Shown: piece after piece, positions 52,666-62,464 of the stretch
Numbering within the stretch: the stretch's first letter is position 1
Layout: every line of letters starts with the position of its first letter
Source: Rhodobacter sp.
Lineage (GTDB): Bacteria; Pseudomonadota; Alphaproteobacteria; Rhodobacterales; Rhodobacteraceae
DNA: 64,000 bases
Assembly: GCA_027489175.1 (NCBI GenBank)
Contig: JAIYAE010000014.1
Span: 376,491 to 440,490, forward strand
Reading direction: 5' to 3'
The notes under the pieces: generated by a model
Databases searched by the model: none
Seen by the model: only the letters and a program-made list of their open reading frames with translations
Told to the model about the DNA's origin: nothing
Position numbers and translations under genes: made by a program

Positions 52666-53835
52666 TTAGCGCTTGCGAAAGAGGCTGCCGTAGCCGCCGT
52701 TGCGGCCATCAGGGAAGGGGCCTTCGGTCAGATAGCGTTCGTGGCAGCGGGCGAGGGCCTTTTCATCCAGCGTGACGCCAAGGCCGGGGCCATCGGGGAC
52801 GCGTGTCACGCCGTTTTCAAGCGTGAAGGGGCCGCCTTCGATCACATCGTCGGCGTACCAGTGGAACAGGGTCTGGCTGGCACCGCGCACATGCTCCAAC
52901 GCGGCGGTCAGGTGGAGGTAGGCGGCGCTGGCGATGCCGGTTTCGCCGGAATGGAAGCGGAAGCCGACGCCCATCGCCTCACAAGCGCGGATGAAGTCGC
53001 GGGTGCGCGCGATGCCGCCGTGTTCGTTCACATTGGTCACGATGCAGTCAGGGCAGCGCAGGGCTATGGCTTTGGGCAGGTCGATGGCATGGGCAGAAAA
53101 GGGAATGTCGGAATGACGGCGGAGGTCGGCCATTTCCTCATAGGTTTCAACTGGTTCTTCGAACCAGCTGATGTTGAAAGGGGCCAGGCGGCGCAGGGCG
53201 TCGCGGGCGGTAGGCACTGTCCAGCCGCCGTTGGCATCCAGTTGCAAGGGGCGGTCGCCGATGGCCGCGCGCACTTCGCGGACCATCTGCACCTCTTCGT
53301 CCAGACCCACCGCGCCGACCTTGCCTTCGAAGATTTGCGAGCCGTGGCGTTCGATCATCGTGGCGCAATAGCGCGCCACCTCAACCGGAGAGCCTTCGCC
53401 GGGGTGGTTGGCACCCGGCCAGCGATAGCTGAAATACTCGGTCAGGGGGATTTCTGTGCGGACCGCGCCCCCCAGCAGGCCGTACAGCGGCACGCCTTCG
53501 GTCTTGCCGCGTGCGTCCCACATCGCCATCTCGATCCCGCCGAAAACGCGACGGGCGGCCAGCACATTGCCCCAGGGGGTATAGCGCATGCCGGGGACGA
53601 TCTTGGCCTCAGCGCCATGAATGTCGCGGATGTCCATGCCGACGAGCCGGGCACCCGCCGCGATGACATCCGCCGCCCGGTCACCATCGGCGCATTCGCC
53701 AAGGCCGGTCACGCCATCCTCGGTCTCCAGCCGGATCACCGTTTTTGTCAGCGAAGCGATGGCGCCATAGCTGAAGCGGTAAGGCGCGGTGAAAGGGATG
53801 TTCACGGGAAGCGCAGAGATGGAGCGGATTTTCAT
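52666..53835 (-). CDS. Enolase superfamily (mandelate racemase/muconate lactonizing-like) enzyme
   Basis: MKIRSISALPVNIPFTAPYRFSYG, LQLDANGGWTVPTARDALRRLAPFNISWFEEPVE, DCIVTNVNEHGGIARTRDFI. Confidence 0.9.
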   Translation of the reverse strand: MKIRSISALPVNIPFTAPYRFSYGAIASLTKTVIRLETEDGVTGLGECADGDRAADVIAAGARLVGMDIRDIHGAEAKIVPGMRYTPWGNVLAARRVFGGIEMAMWDARGKTEGVPLYGLLGGAVRTEIPLTEYFSYRWPGANHPGEGSPVEVARYCATMIERHGSQIFEGKVGAVGLDEEVQMVREVRAAIGDRPLQLDANGGWTVPTARDALRRLAPFNISWFEEPVETYEEMADLRRHSDIPFSAHAIDLPKAIALRCPDCIVTNVNEHGGIARTRDFIRACEAMGVGFRFHSGETGIASAAYLHLTAALEHVRGASQTLFHWYADDVIEGGPFTLENGVTRVPDGPGLGVTLDEKALARCHERYLTEGPFPDGRNGGYGSLFRKR

Positions 53836-54063
53836 GGCGACCAGTGGTTTTGGACGTGTTCTGCGAAAGTCTAGCCGCAGCACTGCCCGCCGCGCCACGG
53901 AATGCGACATGGATTGCGCCGCTTTGCCGACAGGGAACCGGATGTCCGCAGCAGCGTTACCTTGGGTCAAGCACCATTTGTGCGGCTACAGGCATACTTG
54001 CGGAGCCGTAGCGCTTTATTCATTTAGCGAGTAGGTGTCGTCACATTCACCCTGAGGTTGTAT

Positions 54064-54420
54064 ATGGAAGAAGAATTTGGACAGTCCTACGTCAATGCAG
54101 CACCGTTCCATCGTGACGGGCCAAAACGTGGCTACTGGGTCATATCGGTCCGAATTCTGGATGAAGCGCGGTATTTCACCTATCTTGAGGTTGCCATCGA
54201 CGCGATCGACACGCTTGGCGGGCGCATGGTCATCCGCAGCCCTCAGGTGATCGTGGGGGCGGGCACGCCAAAACCGCGGCTGGTTGTGGTGGAGTTTGCA
54301 TCGCTGGCCGACGCACAGAAGGCGTTTGAGAATGTTGCCCAGCAGGCGGCCATGTTGCTGTTCGACGGGATTGCCGAATATGATCTGGCGATTGTCGAAG
54401 GCTATGATGATTTCGGCTGA
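54064..54420 (+). CDS. DUF1330-like protein
   Basis: GYWVISVRILDEARYFTYLEVAIDAIDTLGGRMVIRSPQVIVGAGTPKPRLVVVEFASLADAQKAFE, DUF1330 pattern. Confidence 0.75.
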   Translation: MEEEFGQSYVNAAPFHRDGPKRGYWVISVRILDEARYFTYLEVAIDAIDTLGGRMVIRSPQVIVGAGTPKPRLVVVEFASLADAQKAFENVAQQAAMLLFDGIAEYDLAIVEGYDDFG

Positions 54421-54465
54421 CGCTTGACCCTTGCAGAGCATGGGAAAACCCAGTAATGGGCGCCT

Positions 54466-54580
54466 ACTTCACAGGTGTTGCTGGGGCCGATGCGGGGAGA
54501 AATCCCGTGCGGTCCACCGGTTGCCCCCATCCGGGGGTGAAGACGGCGGCACCGAGGATCAAACCGGAAAAGGATAAGGC
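54466..54580 (+). promoter_or_regulatory. Candidate structured 5' leader of rpsB
   Basis: Promoter-like TTGCAG-N17-TAATGG (54431-54459); hairpins GGGA-N4-TCCC with flanking GC...GC pairs (54492-54510) and CCCCC-ATCC-GGGGG (54524-54537). Confidence 0.4.
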
Positions 54581-55345
54581 ATGGCTCTTCCCGAGTTCAC
54601 CATGCGTCAGCTTTTGGAAGCTGGCGTTCACTATGGCCACCAGACCGCCCGCTGGAACCCCAAGATGGGCGAGTACATCTACGGTGACCGCAATGGCATC
54701 CACATCATCGACCTGACGCAAACCGTTCCGCTGCTGGACCAGGCGTTGAAGACCGTCCGCGACACCGTCGCCAAGGGCGGCCGCATCCTGTTCGTCGGCA
54801 CCAAGCGCCAGGCGCAAAAGCCGGTGGCCGAGGCCGCTGAGCGTTGCGCGCAGTTCTACATGAACCACCGCTGGCTGGGCGGCACGCTGACCAACTGGAA
54901 AACCGTGTCCCAGTCGATCCAGCGTCTGAAGCAGCTGGACGAAGTTCTGGGCGCAGGCGGCGAAGGCCTGACCAAGAAAGAGCGTCTGGGCATGGAACGT
55001 GACCAGGCCAAGCTGCAAGCCTCGCTTGGCGGGATCCGCGAAATGGGCGGCACCCCGGACCTGATCTTCGTGATCGACGTGGGCAAAGAGGATCTTGCGA
55101 TCCTGGAAGCGCAGAAGCTGGGCATTCCGGTTGTCGGCGTGGTCGACACCAACTGCTCGCCCAAAGGCGTGACCCATGTGATCCCGGGCAACGATGACGC
55201 CGCGCGCGCGATTCAGCTGTACTGCGACCTGATCAGCCGCGCGGCACTTGACGGCATGTCGGCCCAGATGGGTGCGGCGGGCGTTGACCTGGGCGCGCTT
55301 GAGGCGGCCCCGGAAGAAGAAGCTGTCGCCGAAGTCGAAGCCTAA
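54581..55345 (+). CDS. rpsB: 30S ribosomal protein S2
   Basis: [52 protein letters not shown]. Confidence 0.99.
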   Translation: MALPEFTMRQLLEAGVHYGHQTARWNPKMGEYIYGDRNGIHIIDLTQTVPLLDQALKTVRDTVAKGGRILFVGTKRQAQKPVAEAAERCAQFYMNHRWLGGTLTNWKTVSQSIQRLKQLDEVLGAGGEGLTKKERLGMERDQAKLQASLGGIREMGGTPDLIFVIDVGKEDLAILEAQKLGIPVVGVVDTNCSPKGVTHVIPGNDDAARAIQLYCDLISRAALDGMSAQMGAAGVDLGALEAAPEEEAVAEVEA

Positions 55346-55366
55346 GCTTCGCGTCACAAGCCTGTC

Positions 55367-55435
55367 ACCCGGCGGGTATAGCCCGCCGGGTCATGATTTC
55401 TGCGGTGGGCGCGGCCCGCCGCGCCACGATTTCTG
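55367..55435 (+). promoter_or_regulatory. Tandem hairpin/repeat module in rpsB-tsf spacer
   Basis: ACCCGGCGGG-TATAG-CCCGCCGGGT (55367-55391) then CATGATTTCTG; GGCGCGG-CCCG-CCGCGCC (55408-55425) then CACGATTTCTG. Confidence 0.6.
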
Positions 55436-55448
55436 AGGAGTGGGAACA

Positions 55449-56357
55449 ATGACGATCACCGCCCAGATGGTGAAAGACCTGCGCGAAGCGACCGGCGCAG
55501 GCATGATGGACGTGAAGAAAGCGCTGACCGAAACCAACGGCGACATGGATGCCGCGGTTGACTGGCTGCGCACCAAGGGCCTGGCGAAAGCCGCCAAGAA
55601 GGCCGACCGCGTGGCCGCCGAAGGTCTGATCGGTGTGGCTGTGACCGATGGCAAAGGTGTCGCGGTCGAGATCAACTCGGAAACCGACTTTGTCGCCAAG
55701 AACGCCGATTTCCAGGCGCTTGTCCGCGAAGTGGCGAATGTCGCCCTGACCACCGGTGCCGAGATCGAGGTCGTCAAGGCCACCCATCTGAACGGCAAGA
55801 CCGTGGATACCGTGGTGCAGGAAGCGATTTCGCGCATCGGCGAAAACCTGACCTTCCGCCGCATGCATGTGCTGGAGGGCGAGACCGTCGTGTCCTACGT
55901 CCACAACGCCGCAACTGCTGGCATGGGCAAGATAGGCGTGCTGGTCGCGCTGAAGGGCGACAAGGCCAAGGCGGAAGAGATCGGCAAGCAGTTCGCGATG
56001 CATATCGCCGCGACTTCGCCTCTGTCGCTGTCGGAAGCCACGCTTGACCCGGTCGTGCTGGAGCGGGAACTGGCCGTGCAGACCGCCAAGGCGCTGGAAG
56101 AGAACGCAGCCTCGCCCAAGCCGAAGCCGGATGCGGTGATCCACAACAACATCATCCCCGGCCGGATGAAGCGTTTCCTGGCGGAAAACACGCTGCTGGG
56201 CCAGGCCTTCGTTATCAACCCCGACCTGACCGTGGAAGCCGCGGCCAAGGAAGCCGGCGTCGAGATCACCGGTTTCGCCCGCGTCGCGGTGGGCGAGGGG
56301 ATCGAGAAGAAGTCGGAAGACTTTGCCGCCGAAGTGGCCAAGGCGCTGCAGGGCTGA
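55449..56357 (+). CDS. tsf: Elongation factor Ts
   Basis: [59 protein letters not shown]. Confidence 0.99.
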   Translation: MTITAQMVKDLREATGAGMMDVKKALTETNGDMDAAVDWLRTKGLAKAAKKADRVAAEGLIGVAVTDGKGVAVEINSETDFVAKNADFQALVREVANVALTTGAEIEVVKATHLNGKTVDTVVQEAISRIGENLTFRRMHVLEGETVVSYVHNAATAGMGKIGVLVALKGDKAKAEEIGKQFAMHIAATSPLSLSEATLDPVVLERELAVQTAKALEENAASPKPKPDAVIHNNIIPGRMKRFLAENTLLGQAFVINPDLTVEAAAKEAGVEITGFARVAVGEGIEKKSEDFAAEVAKALQG

Positions 56358-56378
56358 TCTTTTGAAAGACAGGGCAGG

Positions 56379-56408
56379 GGGCCGGTGCAGCGATGCGCCG
56401 GCCCTTTT
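56379..56408 (+). terminator. Intrinsic terminator after tsf
   Basis: GGGCCGGTGC-AGCGAT-GCGCCGGCCC followed by TTTT. Confidence 0.85.
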
Positions 56409-56678
56409 CCGTTGTGGTGGGACCCAGAACGTCAGCGGCGCGGCCCTGGGGAAGGCCGCGCCGCAAGATCTTGTCCCACCCCTCGGGGATGAAACAGGGC
56501 AGACAAGACTGACGTCAGCCGCAGGGAGAGCGGCGCACAACGTGGTTCACTTGACCGCTAATGGCGATAAAGGTTTCCCTTAGGTCAGGAATGCCCGACC
56601 ATCGCCCGTAGCGTGAGTAGGGAATACCATACCTTGGTCATATCCGCGCACCCGACCGGTGCCTTACCCTTGCGGTCC

Positions 56679-57464
56679 CTACCGGGCGGCGAGGGCCACG
56701 TCGGGCAGGCGCTGGAAGATCATGTTGAGAAGCGCCCCCTTGGCCACGGCCTGGGCGGTCGTTTCCACGGCCAGCGCCTCACGCGCAAGGCGCAGGTGCT
56801 TTTCAACCATCGCCGGGCTGACGCCCATCAACAGCGCCACATCCTGAGTGGTCTTGCCATCGGCGACCCACTCCAGCGCCTCGCGCTGGCGGGGCGACAG
56901 GGCGCGGTGGCGGCTGAGCTGCGGCAGATGCACGATGGTCAGGTGCATCATATTGGCGACGGCGATGATTTCCTCACCCCGGGCGGCGAAGATCCGATCA
57001 ACCTCGGCGTGGTCCAGGCCCGGATCAGCGATCAGCCCCAGCGCGCCCTTGGAGCGGGACGACACTTCCGGAAAGCTGATCGAAATGCCCGCGGTCACGC
57101 CCATGGCGGCGTTCTGGCGCACGGCCTCGGCCTCCTCGGCGGAAAGCTTGCCCGCCTCGAACGCCTCTTTCACCCAAGTCCAGGTGCAGGCACCCGAAGA
57201 CCGCTCCGCCCAGCGAAAGACCGGGGTTTTGGCGTAAAAGCCACCGCGAAAGTAGCGCTGCACATAGTCGGCATCACAGGTGGACAGGAACAGCGCATCA
57301 TCCGGGTCGCCGATCGTCTTCAGGTGGCGAAAGCGGGTGAAGCCATAGTTCACCCGGCGAAAGCCAAGGCTGCCAAAATAGGCCGTGGCGATGCCCCAAG
57401 TGTCATCAATGCTGGAGGCACTCGCGATCCGGTTCAAAAGCTGCAGAATTGTCATGTCTGTCAT
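56679..57464 (-). CDS. LuxR family regulator with autoinducer-binding-type N-terminal domain
   Basis: N-terminal ~165-aa sensor domain (AYFGSLGFRRVNYGFT...) plus HTH LSPRQREALEWVADGKTTQDVALLMGVSPAMVEKHLRLAREAL. Confidence 0.88.
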   Translation of the reverse strand: MTDMTILQLLNRIASASSIDDTWGIATAYFGSLGFRRVNYGFTRFRHLKTIGDPDDALFLSTCDADYVQRYFRGGFYAKTPVFRWAERSSGACTWTWVKEAFEAGKLSAEEAEAVRQNAAMGVTAGISISFPEVSSRSKGALGLIADPGLDHAEVDRIFAARGEEIIAVANMMHLTIVHLPQLSRHRALSPRQREALEWVADGKTTQDVALLMGVSPAMVEKHLRLAREALAVETTAQAVAKGALLNMIFQRLPDVALAAR

Positions 57465-57639
57465 CGTCTCTGTCCTTCAAGCGCAAGGTATTCCCAAGGT
57501 TGCAGGCATTTGCCGCCGGGTCACCTTTGCCGTGCGCCGAGTGATAGGTCGGGTTTTCCGTCCTGTCGAGAAAAGATGCCAGCCAGACCGGCCAAATGGG
57601 CCAAATGACAGAAGATGTCATCTAACCGCGCCCGTGCGG

Positions 57640-58329
57640 TCAGGTATTGGGCACAAGCCGCGGGGCGAAATGGCTGACGAGGCCGGGCAGGGCGGCGAAA
57701 TCGCTGAAGATCAGCTTGGCCCCAAGGTCGTCCACCGGGGCCTTGCGATAGCCTTCGGTGAACAGCGCCAGTGGCACGCCCGCGCGCTGGGCGGTTTCGG
57801 CATCAACCTCACTGTCCCCGACAAAGAGCGCAGCCCCGGGTCCCATGGCCGAGAGCGCGGCCAGCAACGGGGCCGGGTCGGGCTTGCGCTGGGGCAGGCT
57901 GTCGCCGCCGATCAGCACTGCGATGTGCTTGTCGAGCCCGAAATGACGCAAGGCAGCGCGGGCAGGGCCTGCGGGTTTGTTGGTGCAAAGCCCAAGGCGG
58001 TGGCCTTGCGCGGCAAGCGCGTCCAGCGCGGGCAGGACACCGGGATAAAGCACTGTCAGATCAAAGGCATCTTCGTACAAGCTGATGAACTGGGCCACGA
58101 GGTCGCGGTGCAGCGGCCCAGCCGGATCCAGGCCCTGCGACTGCAAGAGCCGCGCCACCAGAACGCCGACGCCATTGCCGATGAAGCCTTTGACAACTAG
58201 AAAAGGAAAGGGCTGCAAGCCATTGGCAGTGAACACTTTATTGGCAGCAGCGTGGATGTCCGGCGCGGAATCGATCAGGGTGCCGTCGAGATCGAAGATG
58301 ATGTTGAGGGGCTGGGTCTGGTCAGCCAC
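57640..58329 (-). CDS. gph: Phosphoglycolate phosphatase-like HAD hydrolase (probable GTG start)
   Basis: IIFDLDGTLIDSAPDIHAAANKVF, LGLCTNKPAGPARAAL, LFVGDSEVDAETAQRAGVPLALFTEGYR. Confidence 0.9.
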   Translation of the reverse strand: MADQTQPLNIIFDLDGTLIDSAPDIHAAANKVFTANGLQPFPFLVVKGFIGNGVGVLVARLLQSQGLDPAGPLHRDLVAQFISLYEDAFDLTVLYPGVLPALDALAAQGHRLGLCTNKPAGPARAALRHFGLDKHIAVLIGGDSLPQRKPDPAPLLAALSAMGPGAALFVGDSEVDAETAQRAGVPLALFTEGYRKAPVDDLGAKLIFSDFAALPGLVSHFAPRLVPNT

Positions 58330-59014
58330 GGGCAGCCTCGGCCGCGGCGCGGATCGCACGGATATTGGCGCCATAGCCCGCCGGATTGTCCACCGATCCA
58401 CCCTTGAACACCGCCGAGCCTGCAACCAGCGCATCCGCACCGGCCTTGGCAACGAGGGGTGCCGTGGCGACGGTGACCCCGCCATCCACCTCGATATGCA
58501 CGGGGCGGCCGCCGATCATCTCGCGCAGGCGGGCGATTTTCGGCAGTTGGCTTTCGATGAATACCTGCCCGCCGAAGCCCGGGTTGACGGTCATCACGCA
58601 GACCAAATCCACCATGTCCAGAAGATCCGCCACCGCCTCGACCGAGGTGCCGGGGTTCAGCGCCACGCCAGCCTTTTTCCCAAGGGAACGAATGGCTTGA
58701 AGCGTGCGGTGAATGTGCGGCCCAGCCTCGACATGCGCAGTGAGGATATCTGCACCGGCCTTGGCGAAAGCCTCAAGATAGGGGTCCACCGGGGCGATCA
58801 TCAGATGCACGTCCATCACGCCCTTGATATGCGGCCGGAGCGCCGCGCACATCGCCGGGCCAAAGGTCAGGTTCGGCACGAAATGGCCATCCATCACATC
58901 GACATGCACCCAATCGGCACCCTCAGCCTCAATCGCGCGGCATTCAGCGCCAAAGTTGGCAAAGTCGGCAGCCAGGATCGAGGGGGCGATCTTGATCGAA
59001 CGGTTGAAGGGCAA
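58322..59014 (-). CDS. rpe: Ribulose-phosphate 3-epimerase
   Basis: KIAPSILAADFANFGAECRAIEAEGADWVHVDVMDGHFVPNLTFG, CVMTVNPGFGGQ. Confidence 0.97.
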   Translation of the reverse strand: MPFNRSIKIAPSILAADFANFGAECRAIEAEGADWVHVDVMDGHFVPNLTFGPAMCAALRPHIKGVMDVHLMIAPVDPYLEAFAKAGADILTAHVEAGPHIHRTLQAIRSLGKKAGVALNPGTSVEAVADLLDMVDLVCVMTVNPGFGGQVFIESQLPKIARLREMIGGRPVHIEVDGGVTVATAPLVAKAGADALVAGSAVFKGGSVDNPAGYGANIRAIRAAAEAARG

Positions 59015-59149
59015 AGCGGCATCCTTTCGCGGTCAACGCCTCATATCGTGGCGGCTCCGGCCTTTCCAGCGCACATTACATGACATAATACTGATTATGC
59101 GTTATTCGGGCATAGGCAACTACACCTACCCCAAAGCCATTTTGCCAAG

Positions 59150-59181
59150 AAAAAAGGCCCGGTGCGAGGACCGGGCCTTTT
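59150..59181. terminator. Bidirectional intrinsic terminator downstream of ndk
   Basis: AAAAAA-GGCCCGGT-GCGAGG-ACCGGGCC-TTTT. Confidence 0.85.
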
Positions 59182-59199
59182 CCTGAATTGCAGCCGTTA

Positions 59200-59622
59200 T
59201 CAGCCGACCAGTTCAAGGCCCGAGAAGAAGAACGCGATCTCACGCGCCGCAGCGCCTTCGCTGTCGGACCCGTGGACCGAGTTCTCGCCCTTGGACAGCG
59301 CGAACTCCTTGCGGATCGTGCCGGCAGCGGCAGCGGCCGGGTCGGTCGCGCCCATCACTTCGCGGTTCTTCAGGATCGCGCCTTCGCCTTCCAGCACCTG
59401 CACAACCACCGGCTCTGACGCCATGTAGGCCACCAGCTCACCATAGAAGCCGCGCTCTTTATGCTCGGCGTAGAACTCACCGGCCTGGGCGGCGGTCAGG
59501 TGGATGCGCTTGGACGCGACGACCCGCAGGCCCGCTTCTTCAAACTTGGCAACGATCTTGCCGGTAAGGTTGCGCTTGGTGGCGTCGGGTTTGATGATCG
59601 ACAGGGTGCGTTCGGTGGCCAT
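59200..59622 (-). CDS. ndk: Nucleoside diphosphate kinase
   Basis: [43 protein letters not shown], active-site [20 protein letters not shown]. Confidence 0.98.
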   Translation of the reverse strand: MATERTLSIIKPDATKRNLTGKIVAKFEEAGLRVVASKRIHLTAAQAGEFYAEHKERGFYGELVAYMASEPVVVQVLEGEGAILKNREVMGATDPAAAAAGTIRKEFALSKGENSVHGSDSEGAAAREIAFFFSGLELVG

Positions 59623-59747
59623 GGGGCTCTCCTTAAGGTGTGGCACGAGGTGCCGGAATGGGATGCGCGGCTGCTATCATGCCGCGTGTGCATTGAAAAG
59701 CCGTCGCGGCATTGACGACGGCCGTGTGATCAGGCACTTCGCACCCC

Positions 59748-61598
59748 ATGCTGAAAATCGAAGACATCACCTATTCCGTTGAAGGCCGCCCGCTGTTTGA
59801 GGGTGCTTCTGCCACGATTCCCACTGGCCACAAGGTGGGCATCGTTGGCCGCAATGGCGCGGGGAAAACCACGCTTTTCCGCCTGATCCGGGGTGAGCTT
59901 GCGCTGGAGGGCGGAACGATCACCCTGCCCCAGCGCGCGCGCATTGGCGGCGTGGCGCAGGAGGTGCCGTCGTCGGAAACCTCGCTGCTGGATACGGTGC
60001 TTGCCGCCGATACCGAGCGTGCGAGCCTGATGGCCGAGGCGGAGACCGCGCATGACGCCCACCGCATCGCCGAGATTCAGGCGCGGCTGGCCGATATTGA
60101 TGCCTGGTCTGCGGAAGGTCGCGCCTCCAACATCCTGAAAGGATTGGGGTTTGATGCAGCGCAGCAGTTGATGCCCTGTTCCGCTTTCTCGGGCGGCTGG
60201 CGGATGCGAGTGGCCCTCGCCGGGGTGCTGTTCGCGCAGCCGGATTACCTCTTGCTGGACGAACCGACCAACTATCTGGACCTTGAAGGTGCACTCTGGC
60301 TAGAAAGCTACCTGCAAAAGTACCCCCACACCGTCCTGATCATCAGCCACGACCGCGGCCTTCTGAACCGCGCCGTGCAGGGCATTTTGCACCTGGATGC
60401 GAAGAAACTGACCTACTGGACCGGCCCCTATGACCAGTTCGCGCGGCAAATGGCCGAACGCCGGGCCGTTCTGACGGCCGAGGCGAAGAAGATCGACGCC
60501 CGCCGCGCCCACCTGCAAAGCTTTGTCGACCGCTTCAAGGCCAAGGCGTCAAAGGCCGTGCAGGCCCAGTCCCGCGTCAAGATGCTAGAAAAGCTGACCC
60601 CGATCGCCGCGCCGGAAGAGGCGAAGAAGGTGGTTTTCACCTTCCCGGAGCCGGAAGAGTTGTCGCCCCCGATCATCAACCTTGATGGTGCGGCGGTCGG
60701 ATATGGTGGCCCGCCGGTCCTGAAGAAGCTGAACCTGCGGATCGACCAGGATGACCGCATCGCCCTTCTGGGCCGCAACGGTGAGGGAAAGTCAACGCTT
60801 TCCAAGCTGTTGGCGGGCAAACTTCAAGCCTCCGAGGGCAAGCTGGCTCGTTCATCGAAGCTGCGGATCGGCTATTTCGCCCAGCATCAGGTGGACGAAC
60901 TGCACATCGACGAAACCCCGCTGCAGCACATCCAGCGCCTGCGGCCGGCCGAGATGCAGGCGAAACTGCGCGCGCGTCTGGCCGGGTTTGGCCTGATGGC
61001 CGATCAGGCGGACACCGTCGTTGGCCGCCTGTCGGGCGGGCAAAAGGCGCGGCTGTCGCTCCTCCTCGCCACCATCGACGCGCCGCATCTACTGATCCTG
61101 GACGAACCGACCAACCACTTGGATATCGAATCCCGTGAGGCCTTGGTGGACGCGCTGACCGAATACTCCGGCGCGGTGATCCTGGTTTCCCACGACATGC
61201 ACCTTCTCAGCCTAGTGGCTGACCGTCTTTGGCTGGTCAAGGGCGGCGCCGTCACCCCCTACACCGAAGACCTTGAGGCCTATCGCCGCCAGCTTCTGGC
61301 TGGTGAGGATGAAGTGAAGACCGCACCGAAACCTGTTGAAAAGAAACGCCAAGTCAGCCGGGACGAAATCCTCGCCCTGAAGGCCGAGGTCCGGAAAAGC
61401 GAAGAGCGCCTCGCCAAGCTGAACGAGATGCGCGACAAGCTGGCGACCAAGCTGGCCGACCCCGCCTTGTACGAAGACGCCCGCAAGGGTGAGCTTGCCA
61501 CCTGGAACGCCAAGTACGCCGAGGTGATGACAGCGCTGGACCGGGCCGAGGCTATGTGGCTGGCAGCGCAGGAAAAACTGGAACAGGCAGCGGCTTAG
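59748..61598 (+). CDS. ABC-F family ATP-binding protein (YheS-like)
   Basis: GRNGAGKTTLFRLI, FSGGWRMRVALAGVLFAQPDYLLLDEPTNYLDLEGALWLESYL, second cassette GRNGEGKSTLSKLL, LDEPTNHLDIES. Confidence 0.95.
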   Translation: MLKIEDITYSVEGRPLFEGASATIPTGHKVGIVGRNGAGKTTLFRLIRGELALEGGTITLPQRARIGGVAQEVPSSETSLLDTVLAADTERASLMAEAETAHDAHRIAEIQARLADIDAWSAEGRASNILKGLGFDAAQQLMPCSAFSGGWRMRVALAGVLFAQPDYLLLDEPTNYLDLEGALWLESYLQKYPHTVLIISHDRGLLNRAVQGILHLDAKKLTYWTGPYDQFARQMAERRAVLTAEAKKIDARRAHLQSFVDRFKAKASKAVQAQSRVKMLEKLTPIAAPEEAKKVVFTFPEPEELSPPIINLDGAAVGYGGPPVLKKLNLRIDQDDRIALLGRNGEGKSTLSKLLAGKLQASEGKLARSSKLRIGYFAQHQVDELHIDETPLQHIQRLRPAEMQAKLRARLAGFGLMADQADTVVGRLSGGQKARLSLLLATIDAPHLLILDEPTNHLDIESREALVDALTEYSGAVILVSHDMHLLSLVADRLWLVKGGAVTPYTEDLEAYRRQLLAGEDEVKTAPKPVEKKRQVSRDEILALKAEVRKSEERLAKLNEMRDKLATKLADPALYEDARKGELATWNAKYAEVMTALDRAEAMWLAAQEKLEQAAA

Positions 61599-62305
61599 CG
61601 CGACTTGGCGGCGTAATGCTGTTCAATCCGGTCCCAGCTGACCTTGCACCAGCTTTCGTCGTCGGGCCAGTCGTCGGCGGTCATGTCCATTGGCGTCGGC
61701 AGTGGCAAGGGATCGCCGGAAAAGCTCCAGCTGCGGGCCTTTGAGACGGGAAAGGTCAGAAGGTGGAAGGTTGTGGCGGGGGTCAGCCTAAGCTGGGCCG
61801 CGCCCTCTGCCCCGGTGTCGGCGCTTGCGTGGTCATAAAGGACGAAGGTCTTGTCGTTCGACAGGCGCAGGAACAGGATCAGCATGCCATGTTCCGGATC
61901 GCGCAGGCGCTTGACCGCCGTGACAGTGAAAGTCTCATCCCGGACAAGGCCACGCGCAAGATCGGCTTCCAGGTCGGACAGCCTGTGTTGCCTTGTCCGC
62001 CTTGAGCGCAGCGTCCAGCGGATCTGGCTGGTAACCGTGTAGCCCAAGATCAGGATCGGCATTGCGACGGCGATGTAAAACGTGACCGGATTGCTGCGCC
62101 ACGCGCCGTTGGCCAAAGGGATGCCGGCCAGCATCGCAAGGATCGCCAGGACTAGATAGGCAAGCATCGTGAAGATGGCCGGTGCCAGAGTGGCCGCCGC
62201 AAGCAGCAACCAGAGGTTTCGGCCGGCATTTCCGTGACGGGCTGCGGCAATCAGCCCTTCAAGTTGTGCCATCTCTGGCGGGGTCATCTGGCGCGCTTTT
62301 GCCAT
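61595..62305 (-). CDS. Hypothetical membrane protein
   Basis: MAKARQMTPPEMAQLEGLIAAARHGNAGRNLWLLLAAATLAPAIFTMLAYLVLAILAMLAG..., TM helices plus soluble C-terminal domain. Confidence 0.75.
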   Translation of the reverse strand: MAKARQMTPPEMAQLEGLIAAARHGNAGRNLWLLLAAATLAPAIFTMLAYLVLAILAMLAGIPLANGAWRSNPVTFYIAVAMPILILGYTVTSQIRWTLRSRRTRQHRLSDLEADLARGLVRDETFTVTAVKRLRDPEHGMLILFLRLSNDKTFVLYDHASADTGAEGAAQLRLTPATTFHLLTFPVSKARSWSFSGDPLPLPTPMDMTADDWPDDESWCKVSWDRIEQHYAAKSR

Positions 62306-62464
62306 CGGGCCTACCTGCTGCAACGGCCGGTCCACCGGCCTGCAAGCAGACTATGACAGGCCGCAGTGCCGTCCGCAAAACGAACCTTTGGCCGGAGGGG
62401 CCGCGCAGGTTCCGCTTTCCAAAGGCTGGGGCTGCGGGCTACCCTGCCCCGAACCGCCGGAGCG

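Noticed and set aside
52357-53874. 505-aa plus-strand ORF opposite psuK/enolase genes
   Set aside because: Shadow ORF; the minus strand encodes recognisable enzymes.
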